A stretch of 64,000 nucleotides of DNA from CG2-30-36-16 sp964372115 (GTDB taxonomy: Bacteria > Bacteroidota > Ignavibacteria > Ignavibacteriales > Ignavibacteriaceae): positions 1-64,000 of the forward strand of contig CAYJPN010000028.1 of NCBI GenBank assembly GCA_964372115.1, written 5' to 3'. The stretch's first letter is position 1. The number at the start of each line of letters is the position of its first letter. Positions 34,050 to 43,902 of this stretch are shown here, in pieces. The notes below the pieces were generated by a model that did not search any database, had not been told where the DNA came from, and was given only the letters and a program-made list of their open reading frames with translations. Position numbers and translations under genes: made by a program.

Positions 34050-37000
34050 ATGGAAAAAAAGTTTTACGAAGAAATAATTGAAAAGCTTGAAAAGCTTTAC
34101 AAAAAAGAATATGCGTTTATTGCGTCAATGGGTATTCAGGCATCGCTGTTAATTACCATCGCGGCTTTAACTTCACTTTCGTTATTTGAATCTATTTTCC
34201 ATTTCTCTTCGCTTGTAAGAACAACCATTATTTTTTTGTTCTGCCTTTTCTTTTTAGCGGGATTAATTTTGTTTGTTCTTCTTCCCGTCTTAAAATACTT
34301 TAATCTTTTTCGCAAATCCGATTATTATTCAGCCGCTGCCAGAGTAGGGAAAAATTTTCCCGGTGTAAAAGATGATTTGTTAAACGCAATGCAGCTTGTT
34401 TCTAATGAAAAAAACAGCACCACTTACTCTACCGAATTAATAAATGCCGCGTTTAAAAATGTTTATTTGCGTGCAAAGGATATTAGCTTTGAATCGATAA
34501 TAAGTTTTAAAAAATCTAAAGAACTATTGGTGTATTTTGCGCTTGTAGTAATTCTTTGTGCTGTCTCTTTTGGTTTTTCAAATAACATGCGAGCAGCAGG
34601 AGAGCGATTAATAAATTTCAATAAAGAATTTACGACTCCTCCAAAATATATATTTGATGTTCACCCCGGAAATGCCCGGCTGACAAAAGGAGAAAAATTA
34701 TCCATTTCTGTTAAGGTGAACGGTGCAATTCCCCCTCAGTTAAAAATTGCGATAAAATCGCAGGAAGAGACGGAATATAAGTACGAAACGCTTACTCCAG
34801 ATTCAACAGGTAAATATATTTATATCATTTCTTCGGTACGGAATTCATTTGAATATTTTGTATCTGCGCAGGAAGTTAAAAGCGAATCATATAAAATTAC
34901 TGTTATAGATAAACCTGTTATAAGAAGTCTTGAAGTAATTGTCAAACCCCCCTCCTATTCCAATCTGCCTGAAATAAGACAAAAAGACAACGCAAATATC
35001 ACATCATTGCGTGGCAGCCGCGTTAATCTCTCGGTGCAATCATCAAAAAAAATAAGCGGCGGTAAAATTATTTTTGATGATTCTACCGAAACTGTTTTTA
35101 AAGTAGATAATTACTTTGGCGAAGCCGCTTTTACCGTAAAAAAGGATAATACATTTACAATTATATTAACTGATGATAACGGCAATACAAACGATTCGCC
35201 GATAACATATTCAATAAAAGCGCTCGATGACGCATACCCCGCAGTTGAAATAATTAACCCTGGTAAAAATGTAAATCTTGATAATGATAACCGTTTGGCA
35301 TTATTTGCAAAAATAAATGACGACTTCGGTTTTTCAAAACTGATGTTAAAGTACCGGTTATCGGCATCGCGTTACGAGAAACCATTTGATGACTACAAAG
35401 AAATTGAAATCTCGATAAATAAAAAGATAAAAGAAGACAACGTAAATTATATCTGGAACCTGACTTCGCTAAACCTTGCAGTTGATGACGTTGTTACTTA
35501 CTATTTGGAAGTATTTGACAACGATACTTTTGGCGGACCGAAATCGGCAAAATCTAATACTTATACTGTTCGTGTTCCTTCGCTTGATGAAATATTGGCA
35601 AAGGCTGATGAAACGCATACCGAAGCTAATACCGATTTAAAAGAAATTTTAAAAGAAGCGTCCGATTTGAAAAAAAATTTAGAGAAAATTGATCAATCAT
35701 TAAAACAGGATAAAAAAGAAATAACCTGGGAAGAAAAACAGCAAATTGAAGATGCTCTTGATAAATTTGAAAAGCTCCAGCAAAAAGCTGAGGAGACAGG
35801 GCAAAAACTTCAGCAGATGAAAAATGAACTTCAAAAGAACGATCTGCTTTCGAAAGAAACACTTGAAAAATACGCCGAGCTGCAAAAACTTTTTGATGAA
35901 CTAAGCAGCGATGAGATGAAAAAGGCGATGGAAAAAATGCAAAAGACTCTTGAGAGTTTGAACCGCCAGAATACACAAAATCAAATGCAGGATTTGAAGC
36001 TTGATGAGGACAAGTTTAAGCAGAGTATAGAAAGAACAATGGAATTGTTAAAACGCGTTCAAGTGGAGCAAAAGATAAATGAGATGCTTAAACGAACCGA
36101 AAAAATGAGCAAGGAGCAGGAAGATACTCAAAAACAAACTGAACAAAGCGACCTGAACAAACAAAATGAAAACGAACAACTTCAAAAACAACAGGAACAA
36201 GTTTCAAAGGATTTGAAAAAATTTCAGGATGAAATGAAAAAACTTGAGGAAATGATGAAAGACCTCGATCAAATGCCCAAAGAGGATCTTGAAAAACTTC
36301 AAGAAGAATTTGAAAAACAAAAAAACCTGGAAAAATCGGAACAAGCGTCTGAAAATATTCAGAACAAACAGAAGCAGCAGGCGATGCAGCAAATGCAGCA
36401 GCTTTCAAAAAATATGAAACAGATGCAAAGCCAGATGCAGCAGATGCAGCAAAATATGATGCAGCAAAATCAGATGCAGGCTTTTAAGGATCTGATGAAA
36501 GTATTAGATAATTTATTAACACTTTCAAAACAACAGGAAGAACTAAAAAAGCAATCGGAGAAACTCGACCCCAATTCATCACAGTTTAATGAGCAGGCAG
36601 AACAGCAAAATAATCTTCAGCGTAATCTTGATAATATTTTAAAACAGATGTCGCAACTGAGTAAAAAAACTTTTTCAATAACACCCGAGATGGGTAAAGC
36701 GCTTGGTGAGGCAAAAAAGGAGATGCAGAATTCTCTTCAGGCAATGCAAAATAGAAATGGAAGTATGGCTTCGATGAGTCAGGGCGATGCAATGAAATCA
36801 TTAAATGAAGCTGCTTCATTGGTAAAGGGTGGAATGGAATCGATGATGTCCGGCAGCGGGCAGGGCGGCATGATGTCGATGATGCAGCAACTTGGTCAAT
36901 TAAGTCAACAGCAGATGAATTTAAATAATATGACACAGATGCTGCAAAAAATGCAGCAGGGAGGAATGTCACCCCAGGAACAAGCTCAAATGCAACGTCT

Positions 37001-37430
37001 TGCTCAGCAACAGGAACTGATACGGAAATCATTAGACCAGTTAAATAAGGAAGCGCAGCAATCGGGAAAATCGAAAACACTTCCCGGAAATCTTGAGGAA
37101 ATAATGAAGCAGATGGGTGAAGTTATAACAGATCTAAACACTCAAAAGCTTGATGATCCGCTTGTGCAAAAGCAGGAAAAAATACTATCGCGCATGTTGG
37201 ACGCGCAGCGTTCTATAAATGAACGCGATTTTGAAAAGCAGAGAGAATCGAATAGCGGACGAAATATTTTAGGTGAATCGCCTGCCGAGCTAAATATATC
37301 ATCGCAAAAAGGTCTGAATAAAATAAGAGAAGAGCTAAATAAAGCGGTGAATGAAGGGTATTTTAAGGACTATGAAAACCTGATCCGCAGATATTATGAA
37401 TTACTTGAAAAGGAAAATATAAAAAAATAG
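34050..37430 (+). CDS. DUF4175-like giant membrane protein with Gln/Met-rich coiled coil
   Basis: 1126 aa from ATG 34050. Two membrane helices near the N-terminus (about 25-50 and 55-80) and a third at about 155-175 are followed by beta-sandwich segments (about 200-510). Residues about 530-1000 form a very long coiled coil unusually rich in Gln, Met, Lys and Glu (for example QQMQQLSKNMKQMQSQMQQ). The C-terminus (about 1040-1126) is conserved-looking, with ILSRMLDAQRSINERDFEKQR. This architecture is that of DUF4175 proteins linked to DUF4159, MoxR and BatA-like genes in Bacteroidota. The coiled coil probably spans periplasm or mediates assembly; its role is unknown. Confidence 0.85.
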   Translation: MEKKFYEEIIEKLEKLYKKEYAFIASMGIQASLLITIAALTSLSLFESIFHFSSLVRTTIIFLFCLFFLAGLILFVLLPVLKYFNLFRKSDYYSAAARVGKNFPGVKDDLLNAMQLVSNEKNSTTYSTELINAAFKNVYLRAKDISFESIISFKKSKELLVYFALVVILCAVSFGFSNNMRAAGERLINFNKEFTTPPKYIFDVHPGNARLTKGEKLSISVKVNGAIPPQLKIAIKSQEETEYKYETLTPDSTGKYIYIISSVRNSFEYFVSAQEVKSESYKITVIDKPVIRSLEVIVKPPSYSNLPEIRQKDNANITSLRGSRVNLSVQSSKKISGGKIIFDDSTETVFKVDNYFGEAAFTVKKDNTFTIILTDDNGNTNDSPITYSIKALDDAYPAVEIINPGKNVNLDNDNRLALFAKINDDFGFSKLMLKYRLSASRYEKPFDDYKEIEISINKKIKEDNVNYIWNLTSLNLAVDDVVTYYLEVFDNDTFGGPKSAKSNTYTVRVPSLDEILAKADETHTEANTDLKEILKEASDLKKNLEKIDQSLKQDKKEITWEEKQQIEDALDKFEKLQQKAEETGQKLQQMKNELQKNDLLSKETLEKYAELQKLFDELSSDEMKKAMEKMQKTLESLNRQNTQNQMQDLKLDEDKFKQSIERTMELLKRVQVEQKINEMLKRTEKMSKEQEDTQKQTEQSDLNKQNENEQLQKQQEQVSKDLKKFQDEMKKLEEMMKDLDQMPKEDLEKLQEEFEKQKNLEKSEQASENIQNKQKQQAMQQMQQLSKNMKQMQSQMQQMQQNMMQQNQMQAFKDLMKVLDNLLTLSKQQEELKKQSEKLDPNSSQFNEQAEQQNNLQRNLDNILKQMSQLSKKTFSITPEMGKALGEAKKEMQNSLQAMQNRNGSMASMSQGDAMKSLNEAASLVKGGMESMMSGSGQGGMMSMMQQLGQLSQQQMNLNNMTQMLQKMQQGGMSPQEQAQMQRLAQQQELIRKSLDQLNKEAQQSGKSKTLPGNLEEIMKQMGEVITDLNTQKLDDPLVQKQEKILSRMLDAQRSINERDFEKQRESNSGRNILGESPAELNISSQKGLNKIREELNKAVNEGYFKDYENLIRRYYELLEKENIKK

Positions 37431-37539
37431 GATTCTCTTTTTGAGTCACGAACTGTTTCAATTTGATTTACAAATCAAAACGTTTTATCTTCTATTAAAT
37501 CATTTTTATCATTTATAAATGCCCGGTTAAGTTTGACTA

Positions 37540-38772
37540 ATGAGCGGCGGTATCAGCAAAGAAATACATCAAAGTAATAATAGTTCGGCAGTCGACTTCT
37601 TTTTACGCAAGCCTGACAGGTCTGAGTATGAAAATTTAATTTCATCTTTTTTTGATGCTTCTGATGATCTCGTTTTTATTTTAGATAAAAGCGGCTATTT
37701 TCAATTCGTAAACCAGAGCGGTTTAAGCGAACTTGAGTATTCTCTTTATGAATTAAGAGGAAAACATTTCTTTTCCATTTCCGATTCGGAAGAAAAAGTT
37801 AAATTATCTGAAGCTTTTCAAAGGATATTACAATTTGAGGGGCTGGTTTACTTCGACTGCAATTTAATTTCGAAATTAGGAAAAGAAATTATTTATAAGG
37901 TCTCAGCCAAAGCATTATTCGGTCATGGTTCAATAAATGGGATGTTAGCGGTTGCAAAAAATATAACAAAGCAGCATTTATTAAAGAAAAAAAATAATGA
38001 AATTTTTGTAAAATATACTGAAACCGAAAGACTTCTATCAATCGAACGAAATCGGTTGAGGCAGCGGAAATCGGTGCTTGAGGAATTAAATAGGTTAAAG
38101 AGTGAGTTCGTTTCAAATATTTCACACGAAATGCGCACGCCGCTCGCCTCAATAATAGGATTTAGCGAAACCATATCTTCCGACCCGGATATGCCGATTG
38201 AAATGAGGAAAGAATTTAATGAAATAATACTTAAAGAGGGGAAACGTCTTGCCAAATTAATAAATGATATTCTGGATATTTCAAGACTCGAAAGCGGTGA
38301 GATCGGGCTTCAAAGAAAAGAAATAGACTTAATTGCAGTTATTAAAAACGCAGTTCAGCAGGCTGATGCTTTGGCTTCTGAAAAAGATATTAAATTAAAA
38401 CTTTCTGTTGAAGATAATGAAGTTAAAATTATTGGTGACGAGGAGCGGCTTCTCCAGGTACTTAATTCTCTTCTCGCAAACGCACTAAAATTTACAAACC
38501 GTGGTGGTCGAATTACTGTGATGGGGCAAAGTTTATATAAAGAGTACGAAATAATTATTAGTGATACGGGTATAGGAATTGCCCAAAAAGATTTGCCCCA
38601 TATTTTTGAAAAGTTTTACCGTATCAGCCGGGTTGGAAATGAAATTCCCGGTGCTGGTTTAGGACTTGTGTTTTCAAAACAGGTGATAGACCTGCACAAG
38701 GGATTAATAACTGTTGAGAGTGAAGAGAATAAAGGTTCAACTTTTGTTATCAAATTACCAAAACGAAATTAG
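37540..38772 (+). CDS. PAS-domain sensor histidine kinase
   Basis: 410 aa, no membrane segment, so a cytoplasmic sensor. PAS domain at about 28-150 (DASDDLVFILDKSGYFQFVNQSG), a coiled linker (150-185), dimerisation/phosphoacceptor box SHEMRTPLASIIGFSE with His196, and an ATPase domain with N box NALKFTN, G1 DTGIGIAQKDLPHIFEKF and G2 GAGLGL. It lies 21 bases upstream of the sigma-54-type response regulator and should phosphorylate it. The PAS ligand is unknown. Confidence 0.95.
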   Translation: MSGGISKEIHQSNNSSAVDFFLRKPDRSEYENLISSFFDASDDLVFILDKSGYFQFVNQSGLSELEYSLYELRGKHFFSISDSEEKVKLSEAFQRILQFEGLVYFDCNLISKLGKEIIYKVSAKALFGHGSINGMLAVAKNITKQHLLKKKNNEIFVKYTETERLLSIERNRLRQRKSVLEELNRLKSEFVSNISHEMRTPLASIIGFSETISSDPDMPIEMRKEFNEIILKEGKRLAKLINDILDISRLESGEIGLQRKEIDLIAVIKNAVQQADALASEKDIKLKLSVEDNEVKIIGDEERLLQVLNSLLANALKFTNRGGRITVMGQSLYKEYEIIISDTGIGIAQKDLPHIFEKFYRISRVGNEIPGAGLGLVFSKQVIDLHKGLITVESEENKGSTFVIKLPKRN

Positions 38773-38793
38773 ATTATATAGTGAGGTGCCGAA

Positions 38794-40188
38794 TTGAATA
38801 AACTTGTTTTTATAGTAGACGATGAACCCTCGATATCGAAACTACTTTCTTATTGGATAAAAGAAAAGTGGAGATACAATATTTGTGTATTTGCAAATGC
38901 CGAGGATATGCTGGCACGGCTAAGCGACCGACCGGATTTAGTTTTACTCGATATTATGCTCCCTGGTATTGATGGCATTGAAGCTTTAAAGAAATTAAAA
39001 CAATTTGATGAAAATATACCTGCCATAATGTTATCTGCCCAGGGAAGTATTGAAGTAGCGGTGGAATCCCTGAAGTTTGGCGCTTTTGATTACTTTCCTA
39101 AACCAATTGACATCCAAAGGTTGGAACCGGCAATTAAAAATGCCATTAAGGGTTACGACTTAACACGTGAATTAGAAAATTTGCGCGATGATATACAAAA
39201 AGAATATAATTTCGATAATATAATATCTGCAGATAACAAAATGCAGGACGTATTCAAACTTGTACATAAAATATTAAATAACGATATAACTGTTTTAATT
39301 TACGGCGAAAGCGGTACAGGCAAAGAACTTATTGCGCGGGCTGTACACTATAACGGAAAAAGAAAAAATAAACCTTTTATTGTTGTAAATTGCGCCTCTA
39401 TTCCGCGTGAACTTTTAGAAAGTGAACTTTTCGGTCACGAAAAAGGTTCTTTTACCGGCGCACATCAAAGGAAATTGGGCAAGTTTGAACTTGCCAGCGG
39501 CGGTACGCTTTTTCTTGATGAAGTCGGCGAACTTGAAATGATGCTGCAGGCAAAACTTCTGCGTGTAATTCAAGAAAAAGAATTTGAGCGTGTTGGCGGC
39601 ACTGAATTAATAAAATCGGATGTTAGAATTATTTCTGCGACTAACCGCGATCTTAAATCCGCCGTTGAAACAAAAGAATTTAGGGAAGATCTTTATTACA
39701 GATTAAATTCTTTCCCTATTTTTATCCCTCCTCTGCGTCATCGTAGGGGAGATATTTTGGTACTGGCACAACATTTTTTGGATGTATTTAATAAAAAGCT
39801 CGAAAAAAAAATCAAAGGTTTTTCAAAGCGGGCATTAAAATTAGTGTATGAATACAACTGGCCCGGAAATATTAGGGAGATGGAAAATACTATTGAGCGT
39901 TGTCTGATAATTTCGGAGAGCGATATTATCGATGTCGTAGATCTTCCGCATCATATAAAAACCGCAGAAAATAATGGCGGCGAAATAGACGGCGGGTTGT
40001 TTAGCGATGATAATATAATTCCAATTGAAAAATTGAAAGCCGAAGCAATACGGCACGCCCTAAAGGTTACCAAAGGTAATATTGTGGAAGTTGCCCGCAA
40101 ACTTCAGCTCGGAAGAGCAACTGTTTACAGACTTATGGAACGATATCAAATTGATGCACCAATAACGGACAAAAATGATGGAAAATAA
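38794..40188 (+). CDS. Sigma-54-dependent response regulator (NtrC type)
   Basis: 464 aa. Receiver domain (1-120) with phosphoacceptor D53 in LLDIMLPGIDG and K103; AAA+ domain with Walker A GESGTGKE (171-178), sigma-54 contact loop GSFTGA (218-223, a known variant of GAFTGA) and Walker B TLFLDEVGE (238-246); Fis-type helix-turn-helix at about 415-455 (NIVEVARKLQLGRATVYRLM). It activates sigma-54 promoters when phosphorylated. Start is TTG 38794 behind GAGGTG. The STAS gene begins within its 3' end. Target promoters cannot be named. Confidence 0.95.
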   Translation: MNKLVFIVDDEPSISKLLSYWIKEKWRYNICVFANAEDMLARLSDRPDLVLLDIMLPGIDGIEALKKLKQFDENIPAIMLSAQGSIEVAVESLKFGAFDYFPKPIDIQRLEPAIKNAIKGYDLTRELENLRDDIQKEYNFDNIISADNKMQDVFKLVHKILNNDITVLIYGESGTGKELIARAVHYNGKRKNKPFIVVNCASIPRELLESELFGHEKGSFTGAHQRKLGKFELASGGTLFLDEVGELEMMLQAKLLRVIQEKEFERVGGTELIKSDVRIISATNRDLKSAVETKEFREDLYYRLNSFPIFIPPLRHRRGDILVLAQHFLDVFNKKLEKKIKGFSKRALKLVYEYNWPGNIREMENTIERCLIISESDIIDVVDLPHHIKTAENNGGEIDGGLFSDDNIIPIEKLKAEAIRHALKVTKGNIVEVARKLQLGRATVYRLMERYQIDAPITDKNDGK

Positions 40189-40528
40189 TTTAGACTTCTT
40201 AAAAGAAACTCATGGCGAGGTTATAGTTGAGGTTGTTAATTTAACGAGAGCAACACTAAAAGAAGCCGAGGAATTTAAACTTACTCTCACGCAAGATATT
40301 GAATCGGGTGCGAGAAAAGTTGTTGTAGATTTAAGCGAATGTGAATTTATTGATTCTACTTTTCTCGGTGCGCTGGTGGTCTCGCTAAAAAAAGTTACAG
40401 GGCTCGGAGGCGATTTGCGTCTTGTGGGCTTTCAACCAGCAGTTCACTCTATGTTTGAACTAACAAGAATGTATAGGGTTTTTGAATCCTTTAAAACAAA
40501 AGAAGAAGCAATCAGCAGCTTTTTATAA
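40175..40528 (+). CDS. STAS-domain protein (anti-sigma factor antagonist type)
   Basis: 117-aa single STAS domain. The conserved motif DSTFLGALV holds the phosphorylatable Ser (S61) used in partner switching, after VVVDLSECEFI. Such proteins bind and sequester an anti-sigma kinase when dephosphorylated. The coding start (ATGATG at 40175) overlaps the response regulator by 14 bases, and the PP2C phosphatase gene follows 17 bases later, so the phosphatase is the natural candidate for acting on S61. No RsbW-type kinase is encoded nearby. Confidence 0.9.
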   Translation: MMENNLDFLKETHGEVIVEVVNLTRATLKEAEEFKLTLTQDIESGARKVVVDLSECEFIDSTFLGALVVSLKKVTGLGGDLRLVGFQPAVHSMFELTRMYRVFESFKTKEEAISSFL

Positions 40529-40545
40529 CCCTAAACCTGGAAACA

Positions 40546-42105
40546 ATGGATTCAGCAAAAAACATACTGGTAGTTGACGATGATCGGACGGTGCAAACGT
40601 TAATTTGTCACCACCTTAAAAAACAGGGATATCTTATAAATTCTGCGTCTAATCCGGATGAAGGATTTGAAATACTCGAACACAAAACTATTGATTTAGT
40701 GTTGTGTGATGTTTCCATGGAAGGTATGGATGGTTATACATTCTGTCAGAAGGTTAGAGAGAAAGATCAATACAAGGTTTTGCCATTTGTTTTTGTTACA
40801 TCTTCCGGCAGCTTAGAAGATAAAGCCCGGGCTATGGAAGTAGGCGGGGATGATATTATTACCAAACCTTTCGAAATTGAAGAACTATTAATTAAGGTTC
40901 AAGCATTGCTCCGACGAGCAGATATTTTTAGAGTTTATGGCGCGAAAAAAAATTTAGAAAACTCTTTTGCTCCAAAAACCGCTAAAATTCTTTTAGTGGA
41001 TGATGACCCATCGCTTTCCAAATTATTCCAGTATAATTTAAAAAAATCCGGTTTTGATTGTATTATAGCTCCAGGACCCGCCGAGGGATTTCAACTTGCA
41101 AAACAGGAACTCCCCGATATTATAATTTCTGATGTTATGATGCCCGATATAGATGGTTTCGAATTTAGAAGGATGTTACTTGCAGATGAAGCTGTTCGTG
41201 CAATTCCTTTTGTATTTTTAACGTCAAAAGGAGAAGAGGATGACATACTTGAAGGATATGATCTCGGAATTACCGATTACGTTTTAAAAACTGCCGGGCC
41301 ACGAGTTGTTGTTGCAAAAGTAAGTGCCATCATCAAAAGCCTCGGGAAAGAAAGACAAAAAGTTGTTACTGAATTACATCAAGCTGCCGACTCACTTCGA
41401 GTGAAAGTGGTACCCGAAAAAAGTCCTACTTTTGAAGGTTTTGATATTCAACACTGGCATCAACCTTTTGAAGGAATACCCGGGGGTGATTTTATTGACT
41501 ATTTTCAGATTGATGAAAATAATCTTGTAATCGTTCTCGGTGATGTTATGGGGAAAAAGTGGGGCGCGTGGTATTTCGCATTCGCTTATGCCGGTTATGT
41601 TAGAAGCGCAATCCGTATTGTTTTACAGTCTACGAGCGATTATTCACCGAGCACAATACTTCAACAAGTTAACCGCTCGGTTTACAACGATGCAAAAATA
41701 TCCGAAGTATTTGCAACGCTCTCTATTATAATAATCAATAAAGTAGATAAGTCTCTAAAATATGCCGGCGCCGGCGATTTACCGTTGATTTACAAAAATC
41801 AAACAACCGGCGAAGTAAGCCGACTTGCATCTAAAGGTTTGTTGTTGGGTTTCGCTGCGGAAGGTCAATATGAAGATATTTCAATTAATTTGTCATCGGG
41901 AGATTCAGTAATCATCGCAACCGATGGTATTATTGAATCGCGAAACGAAAATAACCAACAATTTGGAACTGAAAGACTAAATAATATATCAAAAAATTTG
42001 AAGCCGCAGGACGACTTAATTTTATCTATAAAAAACGATTTCACACTTTTTACAGCTGGAAAGTTTGAAGATGATATTAGTCTAATAACAATAAAATTGA
42101 GATAA
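40546..42105 (+). CDS. Dual-receiver PP2C-type (SpoIIE/RsbU) phosphatase
   Basis: 519 aa. First receiver (1-125) with D55 in LCDVSMEGMDG and the KPF lysine motif; second receiver (about 144-265) with SDVMMPDIDG; then a SpoIIE-like phosphatase domain (about 305-519) with PGGDFIDYF, VLGDVMGKKWGAW, YAGAGDLPLIY, IIATDGIIESR and DDISLI carrying the metal-binding Asp residues. The usual role is to dephosphorylate a STAS antagonist in response to phosphorylated receivers. Directly downstream of the STAS gene. Two receivers in tandem allow two inputs. Confidence 0.93.
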   Translation: MDSAKNILVVDDDRTVQTLICHHLKKQGYLINSASNPDEGFEILEHKTIDLVLCDVSMEGMDGYTFCQKVREKDQYKVLPFVFVTSSGSLEDKARAMEVGGDDIITKPFEIEELLIKVQALLRRADIFRVYGAKKNLENSFAPKTAKILLVDDDPSLSKLFQYNLKKSGFDCIIAPGPAEGFQLAKQELPDIIISDVMMPDIDGFEFRRMLLADEAVRAIPFVFLTSKGEEDDILEGYDLGITDYVLKTAGPRVVVAKVSAIIKSLGKERQKVVTELHQAADSLRVKVVPEKSPTFEGFDIQHWHQPFEGIPGGDFIDYFQIDENNLVIVLGDVMGKKWGAWYFAFAYAGYVRSAIRIVLQSTSDYSPSTILQQVNRSVYNDAKISEVFATLSIIIINKVDKSLKYAGAGDLPLIYKNQTTGEVSRLASKGLLLGFAAEGQYEDISINLSSGDSVIIATDGIIESRNENNQQFGTERLNNISKNLKPQDDLILSIKNDFTLFTAGKFEDDISLITIKLR

Positions 42106-42336
42106 TTTTAATTTCTTCAAAATTACATTTGAGCTTCTCACCCATCCCCAAATAAATTAAATAAGTTTGTTACAATATTACTATTCATAGTTACACAATT
42201 ATAATGGTAATGTATAGTACTCTTCTATTTTTGCCCAAGGACTTTTATAGTCAATTTGCGTGTTTCAGAGCACTAAAACTTAGCGCAGAAACAATATTTT
42301 AATGTGTAGTAATTTTTAATTATGAGGGCAGCAAAT

Positions 42337-42618
42337 ATGAAAGGCATTATTATTTCGAATGCTAGAAGAGAAACTAAACAAACGAATCGCGATTATTTGT
42401 TAAATTTATTATTTTCTCCATTTAAAGCCGGATTGGTAGGGTTTTCATCATTTTTTACAATTCTTCTAATTGCAAAATATGCGGGTGCAATATTTGGTTC
42501 CGTAAACAATTTTAAAATCCAGGCAGAGGATGTTTTTCTCTCACTTATTGGTTTTACCCTTTTATTTATAGTAAAACTTCTTGAAAACTTAGGTAAAAAA
42601 AATAAAGAAAAAGCCTAA
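42337..42618 (+). CDS. Small membrane protein of unknown function
   Basis: 93 aa from ATG 42337, which has GAGGG nine bases upstream; an in-frame ATG at 42322 overlaps that ribosome site and is less likely. Two predicted helices (about 25-48 and 66-85) and a basic C-terminus (LGKKNKEKA). An exact TATTTTTG -7 box sits at 42226-42233, but no matching TTG. Its stop overlaps the stop of convergent prfA by three bases. No family recognised. Confidence 0.6.
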   Translation: MKGIIISNARRETKQTNRDYLLNLLFSPFKAGLVGFSSFFTILLIAKYAGAIFGSVNNFKIQAEDVFLSLIGFTLLFIVKLLENLGKKNKEKA

Positions 42619-43694
42619 AACTCGCTTGTTGCTTGTAGTTTTTCGGTTCTATCAGCTATTTTAATTTGTTCAATCAAACTGTCAAGATCGCCTTCAATTA
42701 TATTGGAAAGGTTGTAAAGAGTTAAACCAATTCTGTGGTCTGTAATTCTGTTTTGAGGAAAATTGTAAGTTCTTATTTTATCACTTCTGTCACCACTTCG
42801 CACCATCAGTTTTCTTTGAGCGGAAATTTCACTCTGTTGCTCGCTGAGTTTTCTATCATAAAGCCTTGCTCTTAAAACTTTCATTGCTTTATTCCGATTT
42901 TTTAACTGGCTTCTTTCATCCTGGCACTGAACGACGATACCCGTGGGTATGTGAGTAAGACGCACCGCTGTTTCAACTTTGTTTACATTCTGCCCGCCCG
43001 CACCACCCGAACGATAAATATCAATTCGTAAATCATTAGGTCCAATATCAATTTGAACGTCCTCAGCTTCGAGCAAAACCGCGACTGAAGCCGCAGAAGT
43101 GTGTACTCTGCCATTTGCTTCTGTTGCCGGCACCCGCTGCACACGATGAACACCACTTTCAAATTTTAATGTGCCGTACACATTATTACCCGAAATTGAC
43201 AATGTTGCCTCTTTTATCCCGCCGATTCCCGTATCGTTTAGATCAATCAGTTCAGCTTTCCAACTTTTTATTTCTGCGTAACGAGAGTACATCCTTAATA
43301 AATCGCCGGCAAACAATGCGGCTTCTTCACCGCCGGTTCCCGCTCTAATTTCCAAAATTACATCTTTATCGTCATTCGGGTCTTTTGGTAATAGTAAAAA
43401 CTTTATCTCTTCTTCAAGCTTTTCTTTTTTTTCTTCAAGTTCTTTAAGTTCAGTTTCCGCAAATTCTATTAACTCTTTATCACCACCAACATCAATAAGT
43501 TCTTTGTTCCCGGTAATATTTTTCAAGGTATCTTCAAATTCAACATAAGCTTGAACAATTTCTAATAATTCGCTCCGTTCCCGGCTAAGTTCCACAACCC
43601 TATCTCGATTTTTTAATATTTCAGGATCAGAGAGCTGCTGGTTAATCTGCTCAAATTTTTCGTTTAATCTTCTAAGTTTATTTAATAATTCCAT
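42615..43694 (-). CDS. prfA: Peptide chain release factor 1
   Basis: RF1 terminates translation at UAA and UAG. The RF1-specific codon-recognition motif PAT is in HRVQRVPATEANG, and the catalytic GGQ is in SGGAGGQNVNKVETAVRLTHIPTG. From ATG 43694 the protein is 359 aa, matching the family; AAAGAAGAT precedes it. An ATG at 43799 in frame would add 35 residues, but a perfect TATATTTG -7 box (complement of 43720-43727) lies between the two, arguing for the shorter form. Confidence 0.95.
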   Translation of the reverse strand: MELLNKLRRLNEKFEQINQQLSDPEILKNRDRVVELSRERSELLEIVQAYVEFEDTLKNITGNKELIDVGGDKELIEFAETELKELEEKKEKLEEEIKFLLLPKDPNDDKDVILEIRAGTGGEEAALFAGDLLRMYSRYAEIKSWKAELIDLNDTGIGGIKEATLSISGNNVYGTLKFESGVHRVQRVPATEANGRVHTSAASVAVLLEAEDVQIDIGPNDLRIDIYRSGGAGGQNVNKVETAVRLTHIPTGIVVQCQDERSQLKNRNKAMKVLRARLYDRKLSEQQSEISAQRKLMVRSGDRSDKIRTYNFPQNRITDHRIGLTLYNLSNIIEGDLDSLIEQIKIADRTEKLQATSEF

Positions 43695-43719
43695 ATCTTC
43701 TTTGTTGAGTTTAAGGGTG

Positions 43720-43727
43720 CAAATATA
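43720..43727 (-). promoter_or_regulatory. Possible -7 box of prfA
   Basis: On the - strand the sequence reads TATATTTG, an exact TAnnTTTG match, 25 bases upstream of the chosen prfA start. No TTG at the usual 20-base spacing was found, so the assignment is tentative. Confidence 0.35.
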
Positions 43728-43902
43728 ATTAAGATGCGGCTTAAAATCTAAGTTAATCAAATTGGGTCTATTTGGCTCTAAGACATATAATTGGCTCATT
43801 TAAAATTTACAAGCAAATAGCGCTTTTAATTATAAAACACAGAGAGCGAATCAACAAAGAATTTGTTACTTTTAGAAAACCAAAAACAAAAAGTTTACAG
43901 CT

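Noticed and set aside
35626..36408. Several minus-strand ORFs opposite the DUF4175 coiled coil
   Set aside because: Antisense of Gln/Lys/Glu codons keeps frames open (Phe/Leu rich). They overlap a well-supported gene and have no start signals.
43695..43799. N-terminal extension of prfA from ATG 43799
   Set aside because: The extra 35 residues are not part of RF1, the shorter start has a ribosome site, and a -7 box lies between the two starts.
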